From assembly GCA_005656395.1 (NCBI GenBank), contig SRSI01000009.1, positions 1,364,001 to 1,428,000 of the forward strand: a DNA stretch of 64,000 nt, in the 5' to 3' direction. The notes beneath the pieces are model-generated. The model did not search any database. It had not been told where the DNA came from and saw nothing but the letters and a program-made list of their open reading frames with translations. Below are positions 45,571 through 57,388 of this stretch, one piece after another (the stretch's first letter is position 1; every line of letters starts with the position of its first letter). The stretch comes from Strongyloides papillosus. Taxonomy: Eukaryota; Nematoda; Chromadorea; Rhabditida; Strongyloididae. The position numbers were made by a program, and so were the translations under genes.

Positions 45571-46308
45571 ATGATGGAACCATCAAATAATGAACTACTA
45601 AATAAGGAATCGTATAATGACCAATCAATTTATCTTACATTAAATGAATCTATCCACGTATACGTAAGCAAAAAAATTTTTAATAATATTTAATTTTTAT
45701 AGAATCTCAGTATACTAATATTTTGTTTTCAATTAGTATTATTTTGGATTAGTATTTGCTATGCATTTCATTATTCTCTATACATTTTAATTGTAGCTAT
45801 ATTCATCGTATTTTCTTCACTATATGGATTTTATACTAAACATAAGTTAGCATTGTATCCATTATTATCTTACTATTTATTTATATCAACTTCCCTGCCA
45901 ATTTTATCAATAACAATTACAGTTGCTTCAGTTGTTGAATCTACAACAGGAACATTTTCACAAAAAAATATAACAATTTTTGAAAGTTTCAATTTTTCAG
46001 ACAATTTAATTAATCTTATACCTTTAAATATTTTGCTTTTTTTAACTTCATTAATTTATTTGTATAAGTTTAATATACTTCACAGATGTATAGATTACTG
46101 TGATATTGCAAAAATTAACAATTTTGATCAAACACATAATTTAAAACCAAGTAATTATAGTGGTGCTTCAGAATTAGAAAAAATTCCAATCCTAATAAAT
46201 GAGAATACTGAAGATACTCCCATGGAAATAAGGAAAGAAAATAATTTTACAATAGTAGAAGAATACAGTTCTGATGAAGATTGCTTTGATAATAGAAAAA
46301 GAATGTAA
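45571..46308 (+). CDS. Four-helix membrane protein of unknown family
   Basis: Exons 45571-45663 and 45703-46308 join in phase 0 (HVY|NLSILIFCF) to give 232 residues. A polar 30-residue N-terminus is followed by two close hydrophobic helices (about 32-53 and 58-76), a third (about 84-112), an extracellular-type loop with N-glycosylation sites (NIT, NFS) and a fourth helix (about 131-152), then an acidic cytosolic tail with cysteines (RCIDYC) just after the membrane. The layout resembles tetraspan or MARVEL-like nematode proteins, but no signature such as CCG is present. The gene was visible only after joining the exons. Confidence 0.6.
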
Positions 46309-46504
46309 TTCAAAAATTTATTAAAAAAAATCAATTTTCTAATTATAATCAAAAGTTAACATAATAATACAAAATAATTTAAATAACACATCAATATGAA
46401 TGTTTTTGTCAAAGTCAAAATTGACAAAAATAATTTAATTGTATTCTTTATTGTACAAAAGTTTAAAGTAACAATTTGTAACAATATAGTTTTAATTTTA
46501 TATT

Positions 46505-49152
46505 CTAACAGTTGTTGAAATCTTTTTTCTTTACTGATTCACTTTCACTAGATGTAGGTGGAGGCGGAGGACCATATTTATCGAGTTTTTCAATATATTC
46601 CATAAATATTTTCTCACGTTTCATAGGAATGTCATTAAGAATTAGATATCTATTGTCCTTTTCTAATATTGATAAAATATCAAGCAAATGCTGTTCATTC
46701 TCTTCAGCCAGTCTTTTTGATCGATAAGTTATAATTTTAGTTTCTCTTAAAAGTTCTTTGAAATCACCTAGTAATTTATTTATCGTTTCATCTTTCCATT
46801 CACGAAAATCTTTTTCTAGTTTGCGTTCACTTGAATAAAGATTAGAATATATCTCATCAGTTATTAATATTTTCTTCACATCACTCCAACTTGAGGCATA
46901 AGTAAATCTTTTATCTTGATCAAATTGTGAAAATATCTCTTTTTGTCTTTTAGAAAGAAGATCTTTTATATGGGAATCAAAATATTTTTCTTTTTCACTT
47001 CTACTTAAATAATCACATTCTTCATATCTTTCATCATCTCGCAGTATTTTTTTCGCATCATGCCAACTAATGTCATATTTTTTAATTTTCTCAACTAAAA
47101 TTGTTTTCCATAATCGTTTAGCATTATCACGAGCTAGAGCACCAGCTGAATGTTTCATGTCTTTTGTCATTTCATTTTTTTCCTTTTCAACTGTTTTTTT
47201 TCTTTCTTCCAGTGCTTTTTGTGATAGTGACTTCTCTTTTAATCTATCTAAACGTGCATCTTCATCCTCGACATCACTTTGACTGTATGAACTTAATGTT
47301 TTAATATAATCTTTGAATAGTTCTTCCCGAATATCAGAAGTAAGATATGTATTAAAGTATCTACTATCATTATCAATCTTTTTCTTAAATACTGACCATT
47401 TAGTATTCCGTGTCAAACTTTTATGCTCTTTTAACATTTCGATAAATGATGTTTTCGCATCATGTTTTAATTTCTTTTTTTCTTCTTTCTCTTGATTAGC
47501 AATATTTTTAACCCAATTGTTAAAAATCTCTTCTCGTTCTCTTGTCTTTTCAATTTTTTTAAACCTTTCATCCTTTGAATACTTTGCGGCAAATGTTGGA
47601 TATAAACTTTTATGAGTAAGTTTTGCTTCTTCCAATAAACTTTCAAATTGTTCAACTGCTTCTTTATGTCTTTTTTTTCTTTCTAATCTTTCAATTTCTA
47701 GTCTTTCTTTCACATACTTATCATATTCCGCTTTTCTTTCATCTTTGTTTAGTAGTAAATACCTTTCATCATTTACAATTTTTGCAAGTTCTTTCTCCCA
47801 TATAGAAGTAGCAGAAACATTTTTTTCAAGCATCATTTCTTTAAATATCCTAACCCTTTCTTCAAAAGGAAGTTGTTCTCTAGTTTTTTGAGCTTCAATT
47901 TCTTTTTGAACACTCGGATCATCTAAAAGTTTTGCTGGTACAACTATACCATTATCATTACTATTATTTATCTTTTTTTTCTTTGCCAGTGGTTCTTCTG
48001 TTGTTTGTTGGTCGACAACTAAGCAATCTTTTAAATTATCTTGATTATCCTCCTTTATATCATCATTTTCATTACTAAACAACTCTCCATTCAATAATTT
48101 ATTATTAGTTAAAGACTCATTATTAATCATTTGATCAACATCATCCCTGTGAAACAATTCTGGTGGTCTTTCCCATAAAGATTGCCTTGTTGATGGATTA
48201 TGAAAAAATACTTTTCCATTACCTGTCCATACAACTGTCCATTGTGTACCCTTTACAGGAATAGTTTTTACAGCTCTGTTAGTCTTCTTTCTTTCAAGTT
48301 CCAATTTCCTTTCCTCTTCTTGACGTCTCCTTTCTTCAAGTTCTTTTTCTACTAACTCTGGAGGTTTAATCCAGGTAGTCTCTGTTGTTTTAATATTATA
48401 ATAATAAGCTCTATTAGTATTTTTATCAAAATATTCTTTCCAAAATATACATGGATCCAATTGAGTGTTATTTGAAGATGCCATTGGAGAAAGATTATTT
48501 GTTCCTCCATAAATCATATTATTTGATTGATTTATTTTACCTCCTGAATAACCATTTATTGTAGGAGGACTTTTCTTCGTAAATTCACTAAACCTTCTCC
48601 CGGCTTCCTCACCAATATTTTTGAATTCATGTTGATCAATTATTACAATATTTTCACCTTCGGGTTTATTCCAAACGGATTGTTTTGTAAAAGCATGAAA
48701 ATAATACGGTTTGCCACCTAGTTGAGAAATCTCTACCCACAATTCATCACCATCTTTGTATTCTATTCGCTAAAAAAAATTCAAATATAAATATAAAAAT
48801 TCCCTTTTTTATATAAACAAACCTCTTTAACGAGTTTTATGAAAATTTCTTTTTGTTTTTCTTGAATTTCAATAGGATTAATATTATTTGCCATTATAGA
48901 AGGACCAGGATTATTATTTCCCATTCTTGGAGGTTGTATTATATTAGGATTAGAATTATTTCCATATGCAGCTGCGGCATGTGTTGGTAGTAATCGTGCT
49001 CCAGCATTATACGTTGGTGGACCTCTTTGTCTTATATTTGGTCGTGGAGCATTATTATTAAAAAACGACACATCAGTCATTGGTGCTGAAGAATGAAGAT
49101 TTTGTGGCGCTTTCAAATCACGTATATCCAATGTTTTAGGAGAATATCTCAT
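46505..49152 (-). CDS. tcer-1: TCERG1/CA150-like WW-FF transcription elongation and splicing factor
   Basis: Exons 49152-48823 and 48769-46505 join in phase 0 (VKE|RIEYKDGDELW) to give 864 residues. The Pro/Asn-rich N-terminus is followed by three WW domains (about 120-149, 219-249, 286-314), a nuclear-type KKKK stretch, and about six FF domains from about 400 to 850 with the F...FxxLL/W...D-x-R-(Y/F) pattern (for example IWEKELAKIVNDERY, WSVFKKKIDNDSRYF, WHDAKKILRDDERY). Known role: couples RNA polymerase II elongation to splicing via the phosphorylated CTD and SF1; in C. elegans tcer-1 also affects longevity and fat metabolism. A prolyl-rich PPPPP stretch lies near the C-terminus. Slightly shorter than human, mainly at the N-terminus. 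Confidence 0.92.
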
Positions 49153-49493
49153 TATTTAAAATATATTTATCTTTTAATCTATTATTAAAAAAAGTCTAAT
49201 TTTTACCCATACAAAAATAGATGTAAAGAAATTACAAATAATATGTGTTTACAAATAATGGAAGTTACTGAGATTTTGAGAAACTTTGTGTTTGTTGAAC
49301 ACTATTCCACACATTAACACTAAAGAAGTTTTAACAAGAAAATAGGAGTTTTGTTTATGCTATAAGAGGACTGTTTTGTACAAATTGAGAGATAATTAGT
49401 AATTATGGAAATTGCAATATAAATCAGCATTCTGTCAAAGTACATTAAACCTGAAATTTTTGGAAATAGTATTAATCTATTTTTATATCTAAA
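49153..49493. promoter_or_regulatory. Shared upstream region of TCERG1 and ATAD1
   Basis: 341 bp between divergent starts (if the ATAD1 start at 49494 is right). AT-rich without a recognisable motif. Confidence 0.4.
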
Positions 49494-50604
49494 ATGGAAA
49501 TCATAAAAAGACTGTTAAAATATGTAATAAAATTTTCTTTAAGTCTAAGTATATCTATATTTATGACTAAACATATATGTTCATTTATTTTTCCTGAATT
49601 TAATAACACAAAAAAAATTACAGAAAACAGTAATAATCACATAATTCATATTAAATAATATTATCTATTTAGGCAAAAAAGATTTTAGAAGCCTTAGGAA
49701 TAAAAAATCCACCTGAGTTGACAGATGATGAATCTTTAATTTTGATTAACTTTACTTCTACAACCAATAAGACAACATTTAATGACATTATTGGATATGA
49801 AAATGTAAAATTGACCATTCGACGTAGAATTATATATCCACTATTTTTAAGCTGCAAAAATATAAATAAACTGTTAAATCCACCAAGTGGTGTTTTATTT
49901 CATGGACCAACTGGAAACGGTAAAACAAAATTTACTCACGCACTTAGGTTGGAAAGTGGTTGTAGATTCTTAAACATTGACATGTCCATATTGATGAACA
50001 AATTTTTTGGTGAATCACAAAAGTTAATAACTGCGTTGTTTTCTTTGGCAAAAAAAATAGAACCTGTAATTCTATTTATTGATGAAATGGAAAGTTTTTT
50101 CAGGACCAAAAATGCATGTGAATATGACAATATGTCTGATTTTAAAGCTCATTTTTTGTTAAAATGGGATGATCATATACGAAGAAATTCAAAAATCATT
50201 GTAATTGGCACATCAAATATGGCAGAATTAATTGACCCTGCAGTACTACGAAGAATGCCTGTAAAAATTTTGATAGATTTTCCCGATGAAGCAACAAGAA
50301 TTAATATATTAAAAAATCTACTGTCTTTTACCTCTACTAATTCTGAAATAATAGAAGATGTGAAACTAAAAACTTCTATGCTATCATGTGCAAACTTAGT
50401 GGAAATTTGCAAACTGGCAGTTTCAAACAAAATTAATATTAAATTAATAGATGACTTAGATTATTTCAATCAAATTAAGTAAGTAAATCACGATCATCTT
50501 CGTTTCTAATTTTTTTTAGTAATCATGATTTTCTTGGTACAGAACCCATCACAGACGTTGATCTCATTTCCGCAATAAACAAATTTTTAAATGTACAAGT
50601 TTAA
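49494..50604 (+). CDS. mspn-1: ATAD1/Msp1-like AAA ATPase, tail-anchored protein extractor
   Basis: Exons 49673-50478 and 50520-50604 are secure (QIN|HDFLGTEP, phase 2). The first exon is uncertain: 49494-49523 (MEIIKRLLKY, donor TATGTAATA) joins in phase 0, giving 306 residues. Domain order: AKKIL-E linker, PPSGVLFHGPTGNGKT Walker A, pore-loop region KFFGESQKL, Walker B LFIDEMESF, sensor GTSN, and arginine fingers in LRRMP, as in ATAD1. Known role: removes mislocalised tail-anchored proteins from the outer mitochondrial and peroxisomal membranes. A hydrophobic stretch that would serve as the N-terminal anchor (about 49524-49595, open frame from the same ATG) is cut out by this junction; including it breaks the phase. 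Either the anchor is lost or an additional event restores the frame. Confidence 0.78.
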
Positions 50605-51000
50605 TACTTTTCAATTATTGGTTTAAAAGTATATCAACAAAAATAATTAAAATGCAGAAGCCAAAATTTATTGTTATATGATAAAGCTAATACTCCCCAT
50701 ATTGTTTATAATAAATTCGTCAGTTGATTCCCAATTATCTTTTAAAAAAATTTCTTATTTTTTACAAATTTTAAGTAAATTGAAATATTTAAATGACAAT
50801 TTGACAAGAAAACTTAAATATCTATAACCATTTCCCAAAATATTTTATATTTACGAATAAAATGAAAACTTTTCAAAATGTGGTAAAAGTTAATCTCACC
50901 ACTTTAGTCGACACTCTTAAAACGATTGTTTGTATTTCATTTGGTATTATATATTAGAAAGGTTAAATTCTCTTAATAATAAAATATTATTTCTAAATCT
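50605..51000. other. Spacer between ATAD1 and SDAD1
   Basis: 396 bp between same-strand genes; AT-rich, containing AATAAA-like sequence near 50855. No ORF of interest. Confidence 0.4.
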
Positions 51001-53347
51001 ATGATGGCTGAATTAGAGGAAGCAGAAGTTGTTAAAGTAACCAATTTGGATTACAATTTAACTTTACTTCAAGAAAAGGTAAAAAAAGATCCAGAATCAT
51101 ATAGGCAGGAGTTTACTGAACAATTTGAACATTTTAAGCAGAATATGAAATTACTGAATTTACAACCTACACAACATAGAATGAATCTACAACCTATAAT
51201 TGAATTAGTAGTATTTTTATCCAAAACAGCTATATACTATAAAAGTAATACATTAAAATTTTTTAATAAATATTTTTTTAGATGATGCTGAGGAATTTGC
51301 TAAATTAATGGTAGATATTTTAACCGATCAAGGCCCAGCATTACATCATAATATTAGAGAATCATTTTGTGAATCACTTTTATCACTTCGTAACAGGAAA
51401 CACCTAGAAACAATTAAACTTTTAGAATTATTTTTTGAATTATGTAAAATTGAAGATAAAAATCTTAGGAAGTACATATCAACTGCTATTGTTTCAATGA
51501 TTAAAAAGTTGACAAAATCAAATGAAGATTTGAAACTTAAAACAAAAATGCAAGTATTTCTCTTTGCCAAATTAAAAGATTCAAGGGCTGTTGTTGCACG
51601 TCTTGCTCAGATGGTACTTATTAATGTATTTAGAAGAGGATTCTGGAAAGACAATAAGACAGCTAATGCTATCGCAGATTGTGTTTTCCATAGGGTACCA
51701 AAAATACAAGTATCTGGGATGAAATTTTTCCTTGGAACATTAAAAGACGAAGAAGGTGCAGCTGAAGATACTGATAGTGAAGATGATCAGGAGCAAACAA
51801 CAAAAACATTAAAAGAGGTTATGTGTGCTTTTAGGGCTGCAAAGAAAACAAGAAAGAAGGAAAAAATGTTTGAAAAAGCTAAAAAACAAATTTCAAAGGA
51901 TAAAAAAGAAAAAAAAGAAGGTAAAAGTAAATTTTGTAACCTTTATGCTATCCAATCACTTTATGATCCACAGCAATTTGTTGATAGAGTTTTTAAAATG
52001 CTTGAATCAGGAAAAAATGAAAAATTTGAAGTTCGAGTTCTTAGAATGGCCCTTTGTGCTCGTATTATTGGCGTTCATAAACTTCAAACTTTAGGTTTCT
52101 ACAGTTTTCTTCATCGATATTTAAATCCTAAACAAAGAGAAGTCACCAGAATTTTATTGTACGCTGCTCAAGCTTGTCATGAGCTCGTTCCACCAGATCT
52201 CGTTGAAAATCTCGTTAAAGTAATTGCCAATAATTTTGTAAGTGACCGTGCCTCAACAGAAGCAATTGTTGTTGGACTAAATACTATTCGTGAAATATAT
52301 TCTAATTGTCCTCACGCTGCTGATCCTGATCTTGTACAGGATTTAGTACAATATAGGTCATATAAAAACAAAAATGTAGCCATGGCTTCTAAAGGAATAG
52401 TCACCTTATTTAGAGAAATAAATCCTTCCATATTACATCGTAAAGATAGAGGTAAACCAACAGAAAAAAGTGCAAGCATTGATGAAAATGAACTTGCATT
52501 TGGTGCTTTGAAGGCAAAGAGTTTTATTCCTGGAGCTGAGATTTTGTATGGTGTTGAAGAAGGTCTAGAAATGGAAGACATAGATAGTGATGCTAGTGAA
52601 GATTGGGTAGATTTAGATGTTGAAGACAAAAATGAGTCGACAGAAAGTAAAAAAGGTAACAGCAAAAGTAATGGTAAAGATGAAGAGGTAGATGATGAAG
52701 AAAATGAAGAGATAGTTGATGAGGAAGACGAATTAAGTGATGAAGAATATGAAGAAGTAGATGATGAAGAGTGTGAAGAATGTGATTCCGATGGCCAAGA
52801 TGTTAAGGAAGATGTGAAAAATGAAGAAAATAAAGTAAATATAAATGATCTTGACCCAGAAGAAAGACTTGCAAAAGCTCAAGAGATATCTGAAAATCGT
52901 ATTTTTACAGATGCTGATTTCAAACGCATCCGTGTTCATCAAATACAAAAAGCAATTCAAAGCAAACGTGGTACGAAACGTAAACAAACAAACGCTGATG
53001 TACAAATTGAAGAAGACTTCGAAGAGAAAAAAGCTAGAAGAGAAGAGGGTGATGGACTTCCTAGACTTAATGATATCGAACATTTCCATAAGAAGATTAA
53101 AAAACAAACTAAGGAGGAACGTTTAGCACAAGTAAAAGAGGGACGTGAAGGTCGCGAAGACTATGGAAAAAAGGCTAAAAGTGGTGATCATGTTGGCAGA
53201 ACAAATAGAGAACTTGCTAAAAAGAAAAACTTTTCTATGATTAAGCAGAAAGTTAGAGGAAAGAATAGACAGAGAAGTTTCAGGGAAAGACAAATATCAC
53301 TGAAAAACTATCTTTTAAAACAAAAGGGTAAAAAAACCGCTAATTAA
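51001..53347 (+). CDS. SDAD1: SDA1-like nucleolar 60S ribosome biogenesis and export factor
   Basis: Exons 51001-51244 and 51282-53347 join in phase 1 (YYK|NDAEEFAKL) across a 37-bp intron, giving 769 residues. The N-terminal NUC130/3NT-type region (LNLQPTQHRMNLQPI, RFRESFCESL-like helices, MVLINVFRRGFW) and the SDA1 central segment (RVLRMALCARIIGVHKL) are well preserved. A long acidic Glu/Asp stretch (about 555-600) precedes a basic C-terminus ending in KGKKT-like residues. In yeast and human, SDA1/SDAD1 is needed for pre-60S maturation and nuclear export. It sits between ATAD1 and ISY1 on one strand; spacing to ISY1 is only 167 bp. Confidence 0.9.
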
Positions 53348-53514
53348 TATACCTTTGTTGATTTTTTTTTTAATTTTTACATTGTTAATAAAATTTATTT
53401 CTATCATTTCGTTTTAAGAGTTTTTAAAAATTGTGTTTGGAAGATTGTATACAGGTGTTTTAAACTTCCAATTAAATAAACTTCTAATCTTCCGTCGCTG
53501 CAAATTTAAACAAA

Positions 53515-54361
53515 ATGGTAACGTTATTAAAATTATTTTTCACTAAAGGTAATTTTTTAGGCCCGTAATTCAGAAAAAGCACAAACTACATTAGCAAGAT
53601 GGTTGAAATTTAAAGAACTAGAGGAACGTGGTCCAATTTCGAAAAGGCCTGTTAATGTAAAAGATTGTACAAATGTCCAAGACGCTGAACGTTTTTTAGG
53701 TGAAGTTAGTAGGGAAATTACAAAAAATGTTACTTTGATACAAAATCCAGGGTTAGGTGAAGGAAGAATAAGAGATTTGAATGATGAAATAAATAAATTA
53801 ATTAAAATTAAAGAAGCATGGGAAAAAAGGATTCGTGATCTTGGGGGGCCTGACCATAGAAGACTTCGAGAGAAAATTGAATCTTCTGGTGCTGGTTTAG
53901 CGTCTAATAGAGGTTACAAATATTTTGGTGCAGCTAAAGATCTACCTGGTGTTAGGGAGTTATTTGCAAAAGAAGCGGACAACATTCAGCGGAAGGATTC
54001 AAAAAAAGATGTTTATATAAGTAATCCTGGAGCAGCGTATTTTGGGTTACTAGACGACGATAACGAAAAATTGGTTGAGTTAGAGAAAATAGAAGAAGAA
54101 GTAGCAAAGCAGAAGATAGAAGAAGAATGGGAAGTAAGGAAATCTGTTATGAATAAGGCTCATGAATTTTTTAAGAATTCATTTTTCATCGATGGTGACT
54201 ATAGTTCTGTTATCGAAGAAATGGAAACAGAAGATTTTGTTGATAATATTTCTGATAATACTAAAATCAAACGATTTGTCGTACCAAATCAGGAGGAAAT
54301 GGCTACTTTGCTAGTTGAGGCAAAGAGGAAACAACTCATGGAAAAACTCTTTGGTTCTTGA
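53515..54361 (+). CDS. isy-1: ISY1-like spliceosome (NineTeen complex) factor
   Basis: Exon 1 contains only the start codon (53515-53517), followed by a 43-bp intron and exon 2, 53561-54361. The join gives MARNSEKAQTTLARW, exactly the ISY1 N-terminus, and 267 residues. Further signatures: GLGEGRIRDLNDEINKL, LGGPD, and RGYKYFGAAKDLPGVRELF. The C-terminus VVPNQEEMATLLVEAKRKQL corresponds to the conserved end. Known role: component of the NTC/XAB2-associated spliceosome affecting fidelity of the first step; in animals also microRNA processing. SDAD1 precedes it closely on the same strand, with an acceptor-like TATACAG upstream of the ATG. Confidence 0.93.
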
Positions 54362-54691
54362 AGTAAAGATAACTTTGTTACATTATTTAATTGTATTTAT
54401 TAAAATAATTTTTAATTTAAATGTTCTTTCATTATTGTACATTTTGTAGATACACTTTTATTAATCATTATGAATTGTGTGGATAGTCTTCTTTTAATAG
54501 AAATTAATTATGGAGTTTTTTTTATAAAAACATTTCGAATTATAATTCATAAAAAAAGAATTTTATTTTTAAAAAAACAACAAAATGGGAAGTAAATTTT
54601 AATAGATACATAAACATCCTGTTCTCCATTGTCCTCTTTTTCTATTCTCATGTTTGTCGGATACTTGTATAAAGTTTTTAGAAGTAAACTT
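54362..54691. other. Intergenic
   Basis: 330 bp, AT-rich, tail side of both ISY1 and the BTB pseudogene. Nothing else seen. Confidence 0.4.
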
Positions 54692-55242
54692 TCAAGTAAA
54701 GGATGGACCAGTTGAAATGGTTTCTTCCCACTTCTTAGTTTTTGCCATCCAACTCAAATTTTTAGGGATGAGTTTTTGACAACGTCTCTTCAGACGTTTA
54801 GTTCGGTACTTCCCCGATAATACCAAACGTTCACATATATAATCGGTAGTGAGTCCAAGACACATGGAGGATTCCACAATCTTTGTTTCAATCCATGCAG
54901 AGCCGGTGCGAGGTTATTTTGCTCCCTATGCGGCTGCTTGGTTTGCCTTAATGATTGCGCCAGCCCTGAATTCAGGCATTTCATACTTGTCCGCGATTTC
55001 AAACATTTCATCAGCGATACTTTGAATGTTTGAAATATCGTCTGCGTAGACACTTCTAAGCATTTGTTCAACAACTTCAACAGAAAAATCTTCTAATTCA
55101 ATGACAATTGTTTGTTGCTCTCCTGATGTCCTGTTGAAGATCTTGTTAAAGACAGATGATTCAGCACTGAGAATTTTATTATGAGCCTGAATCTCAGTGC
55201 CTTCGAATTTTATGACACAGTCACAAAATAATGGTGAACTAC
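54692..55242 (-). pseudogene. BTB/BACK domain pseudogene (MATH-BTB type)
   Basis: A single minus-strand frame from 55240 to 54692 encodes a BTB domain (SPLFCDCVIKFEG, AHNKILSAESSVFNKIF, VVEQMLRSVYADD, FEIADKYEMPEFRAG) and then a BACK-like helix region (VESSMCLGLTTDYICERLVL, LKRRCQKLIPKN, KTKKWEE). Two stop codons, TAG (54928-54926) and TAA (54916-54914), break it four codons apart in the same frame, and no GT occurs nearby that could start an intron removing them. An upstream acceptor (TTTCAG at 55243) exists, but the candidate preceding exon (about 55359-55304) does not match in phase. Codons are much richer in G/C (GCG, GAC, CGC, ACC, GGC) than neighbouring genes. Proteins of this type serve as CUL3 adaptors. 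Most likely a recent, inactivated copy; sequencing error is the alternative. Confidence 0.72.
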
Positions 55243-55979
55243 CTGAAATTGAAACTATTTAAAAATAATAAATTGTTAATTTTTGACTTGCCACTTGAAC
55301 TCATCTTTATTCCGAATTTCAGTAGCCAAACTTCTTCTGATATTGCAGTTTAAACAAAGCTAGGATAAAGAAATTGTTGTTAATAAAATTGAAAAAAAAG
55401 AGAATAAGATATTTTAAAAAAATTTGCGATTAAAAAAAATCGTGGATTTATACACCAACTAAACTACGAAAATCCCCATGATTACAGTTATTAAACTTAC
55501 AATTAAATAACGGTAGAAAGGTATTTAGTAAAATTTTTACCAGTATTTGAAAGGTTTTCATTTGATTTCTTTCTACTTTTATGAACCACAACTTTTATAA
55601 GATATAAGTTATTTTTAATTTTGTTACTTTCTTTAGTTGTCGATTTTAATATTTTTCATTTCTGTGGTATGAATCACTTTAAAAATTTATTTGTTAAATA
55701 CACATTCTATAAAAAATTATTTTTCCTTCACTAGCATAATCATCAGACACTTCAAAGTATTTTAAAATTTAGAAGGTCAAAAATTGAAGGTAAATGTTAT
55801 AAGTTCTTGGAATGCACTTTTTTAAATAAGTGAACAATTTCTATATATCAAAGTATGTTAGATTTATTAATTTAATGCCTCAAAAAATTAAATTATGATT
55901 TCTTCTCATAATAAAAAAGCACGGTAATTAAAAAAACAAAGGAATGTAATAACGTTATTAGTTTAATTTTTTAGTAAGA
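55243..55979. other. Intergenic
   Basis: A short exon-like stretch at about 55304-55359 belongs with the BTB relic if real. The remainder is AT-rich without features. Confidence 0.4.
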
Positions 55980-57281
55980 TTATTGACAAAAACCACAACT
56001 TTTTTTGCAATTATTTTTCATATACACATTAACAGAACTTTTATGGCAAAAATCTTTTAGTGCCCAAAATCCACAATATACATGGTTATCTTTACAAGTT
56101 CCACTACAATACATAATTTTTATAAGTTCTCTATCCTTATCACTAAGTCGCTCTCTTTGTCCTATGACTTTAATAAAACGTTCACTTTGTTTTAATGGTA
56201 TAATTGTTGGTTTGTTATCATCGATAGCAGCAATATTGTAATTATAATGCATTATGCTATAATAATCATAAGATACTCCATAAGTACTGAATTGTTTTGG
56301 GTCACTTATGGCAAACATATCATAAAATTGTGGATTCACATTTTCCCAATTTATTTTTATAAATTGATCTCTATCAATTCTTGAATGTTGATGAGCAATG
56401 CCTAATGTGTGCAGTGTTTCATGAATAGTAGTACCAACTGGATTTTTACATGTCGAAGAAAATGACAAATATATAGGATTGAATGGCGTGACTCTTCCAA
56501 CATAACTTAATCCACAAAATGTTGCTGAAGGAGTTTTTTTATATAAAATATAGGAATTTGAAGGTTTTCTATTAAAAGGTATGTTAGTAAATTTAATGCA
56601 AGTACCAGTTTCAATTTGTTTTAAAGCATCCTGTATATACTGTTTTTCAATATTATTAAAAGTCGTATCTAATACATATGGTATATTTAATGGATTAGGC
56701 CATTTATTCATTATCATCTGATCAATGAAATAACCATTTCTTTTTTTTCTTTTACTTTTTCTTCTCTTAATTTGATTAATTAAATTATTTGATTGTTCAC
56801 TTGTCAACAACATATCACCTTGATAAGTACCATCCTCAATAGCTTTAACATCGTTTCCCAAATTGTTTAGAGAAAGAACACTTTGTATAACTTCATGTGT
56901 TTTTTTATATTTTTCATTGAGAATATTTGAGTTAACACCTGGAATTGTAGCCAGTTCAAATTGCATAATATTTGATTTTTTACTTGTATACTTAGGAAGA
57001 TTGTTATTCAAACAATTAATTCTACCATCTTTTTTTAAATTGTTACATGTTTTCTAAAAAAATTAGATAAATTAAACAATACTTCTAGATAATTAAATAC
57101 TGACCTTGAATGTTTGCTGAACATTTTGTTCCATATTTCCCCATGAATACCTTGAGTCAAGTTGTTGTTGAGATGAAGAAAGTTCATTTGGCAAATCATA
57201 TAACATACTTTGTTGGTTTGATGATTGACTAATATTAACTATAAAAATGTTTAATAAAATATTTAATAACTTTAAGCACAT
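55980..57281 (-). CDS. Secreted astacin-family zinc metalloprotease with ShKT domain
   Basis: Exons 57281-57105 and 57053-55980 join in phase 0 (TFK|KTCNNL) to give 416 residues. Signal peptide about 1-20; propeptide with YQGDMLL (the inhibitory Asp, about residue 139) and a very basic maturation site KRRKSKRKKRNG (about 155-166). The protease domain has HETLHTLGIAHQHSRIDR (zinc ligands His270, His274, His280; catalytic Glu271) and the Met-turn SIMHY (about 325-329). A six-cysteine ShKT module ends the protein. There is no EGF or CUB domain, so it is a compact NAS-type enzyme. Astacins act in cuticle processing, feeding and host-tissue penetration by larvae of parasitic nematodes; the role here is not determined. 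It follows a Gly/Pro-rich secreted gene on the same strand by 107 bp. Confidence 0.9.
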
Positions 57282-57388
57282 TAAGCAATAGAATTTGAAG
57301 CACTAGAGATTTATCTAGACAACTAAATGTTAATATTATAATGGATCTTAAAATATACAAAAAATATGATTTCATTTAACAAATACAT

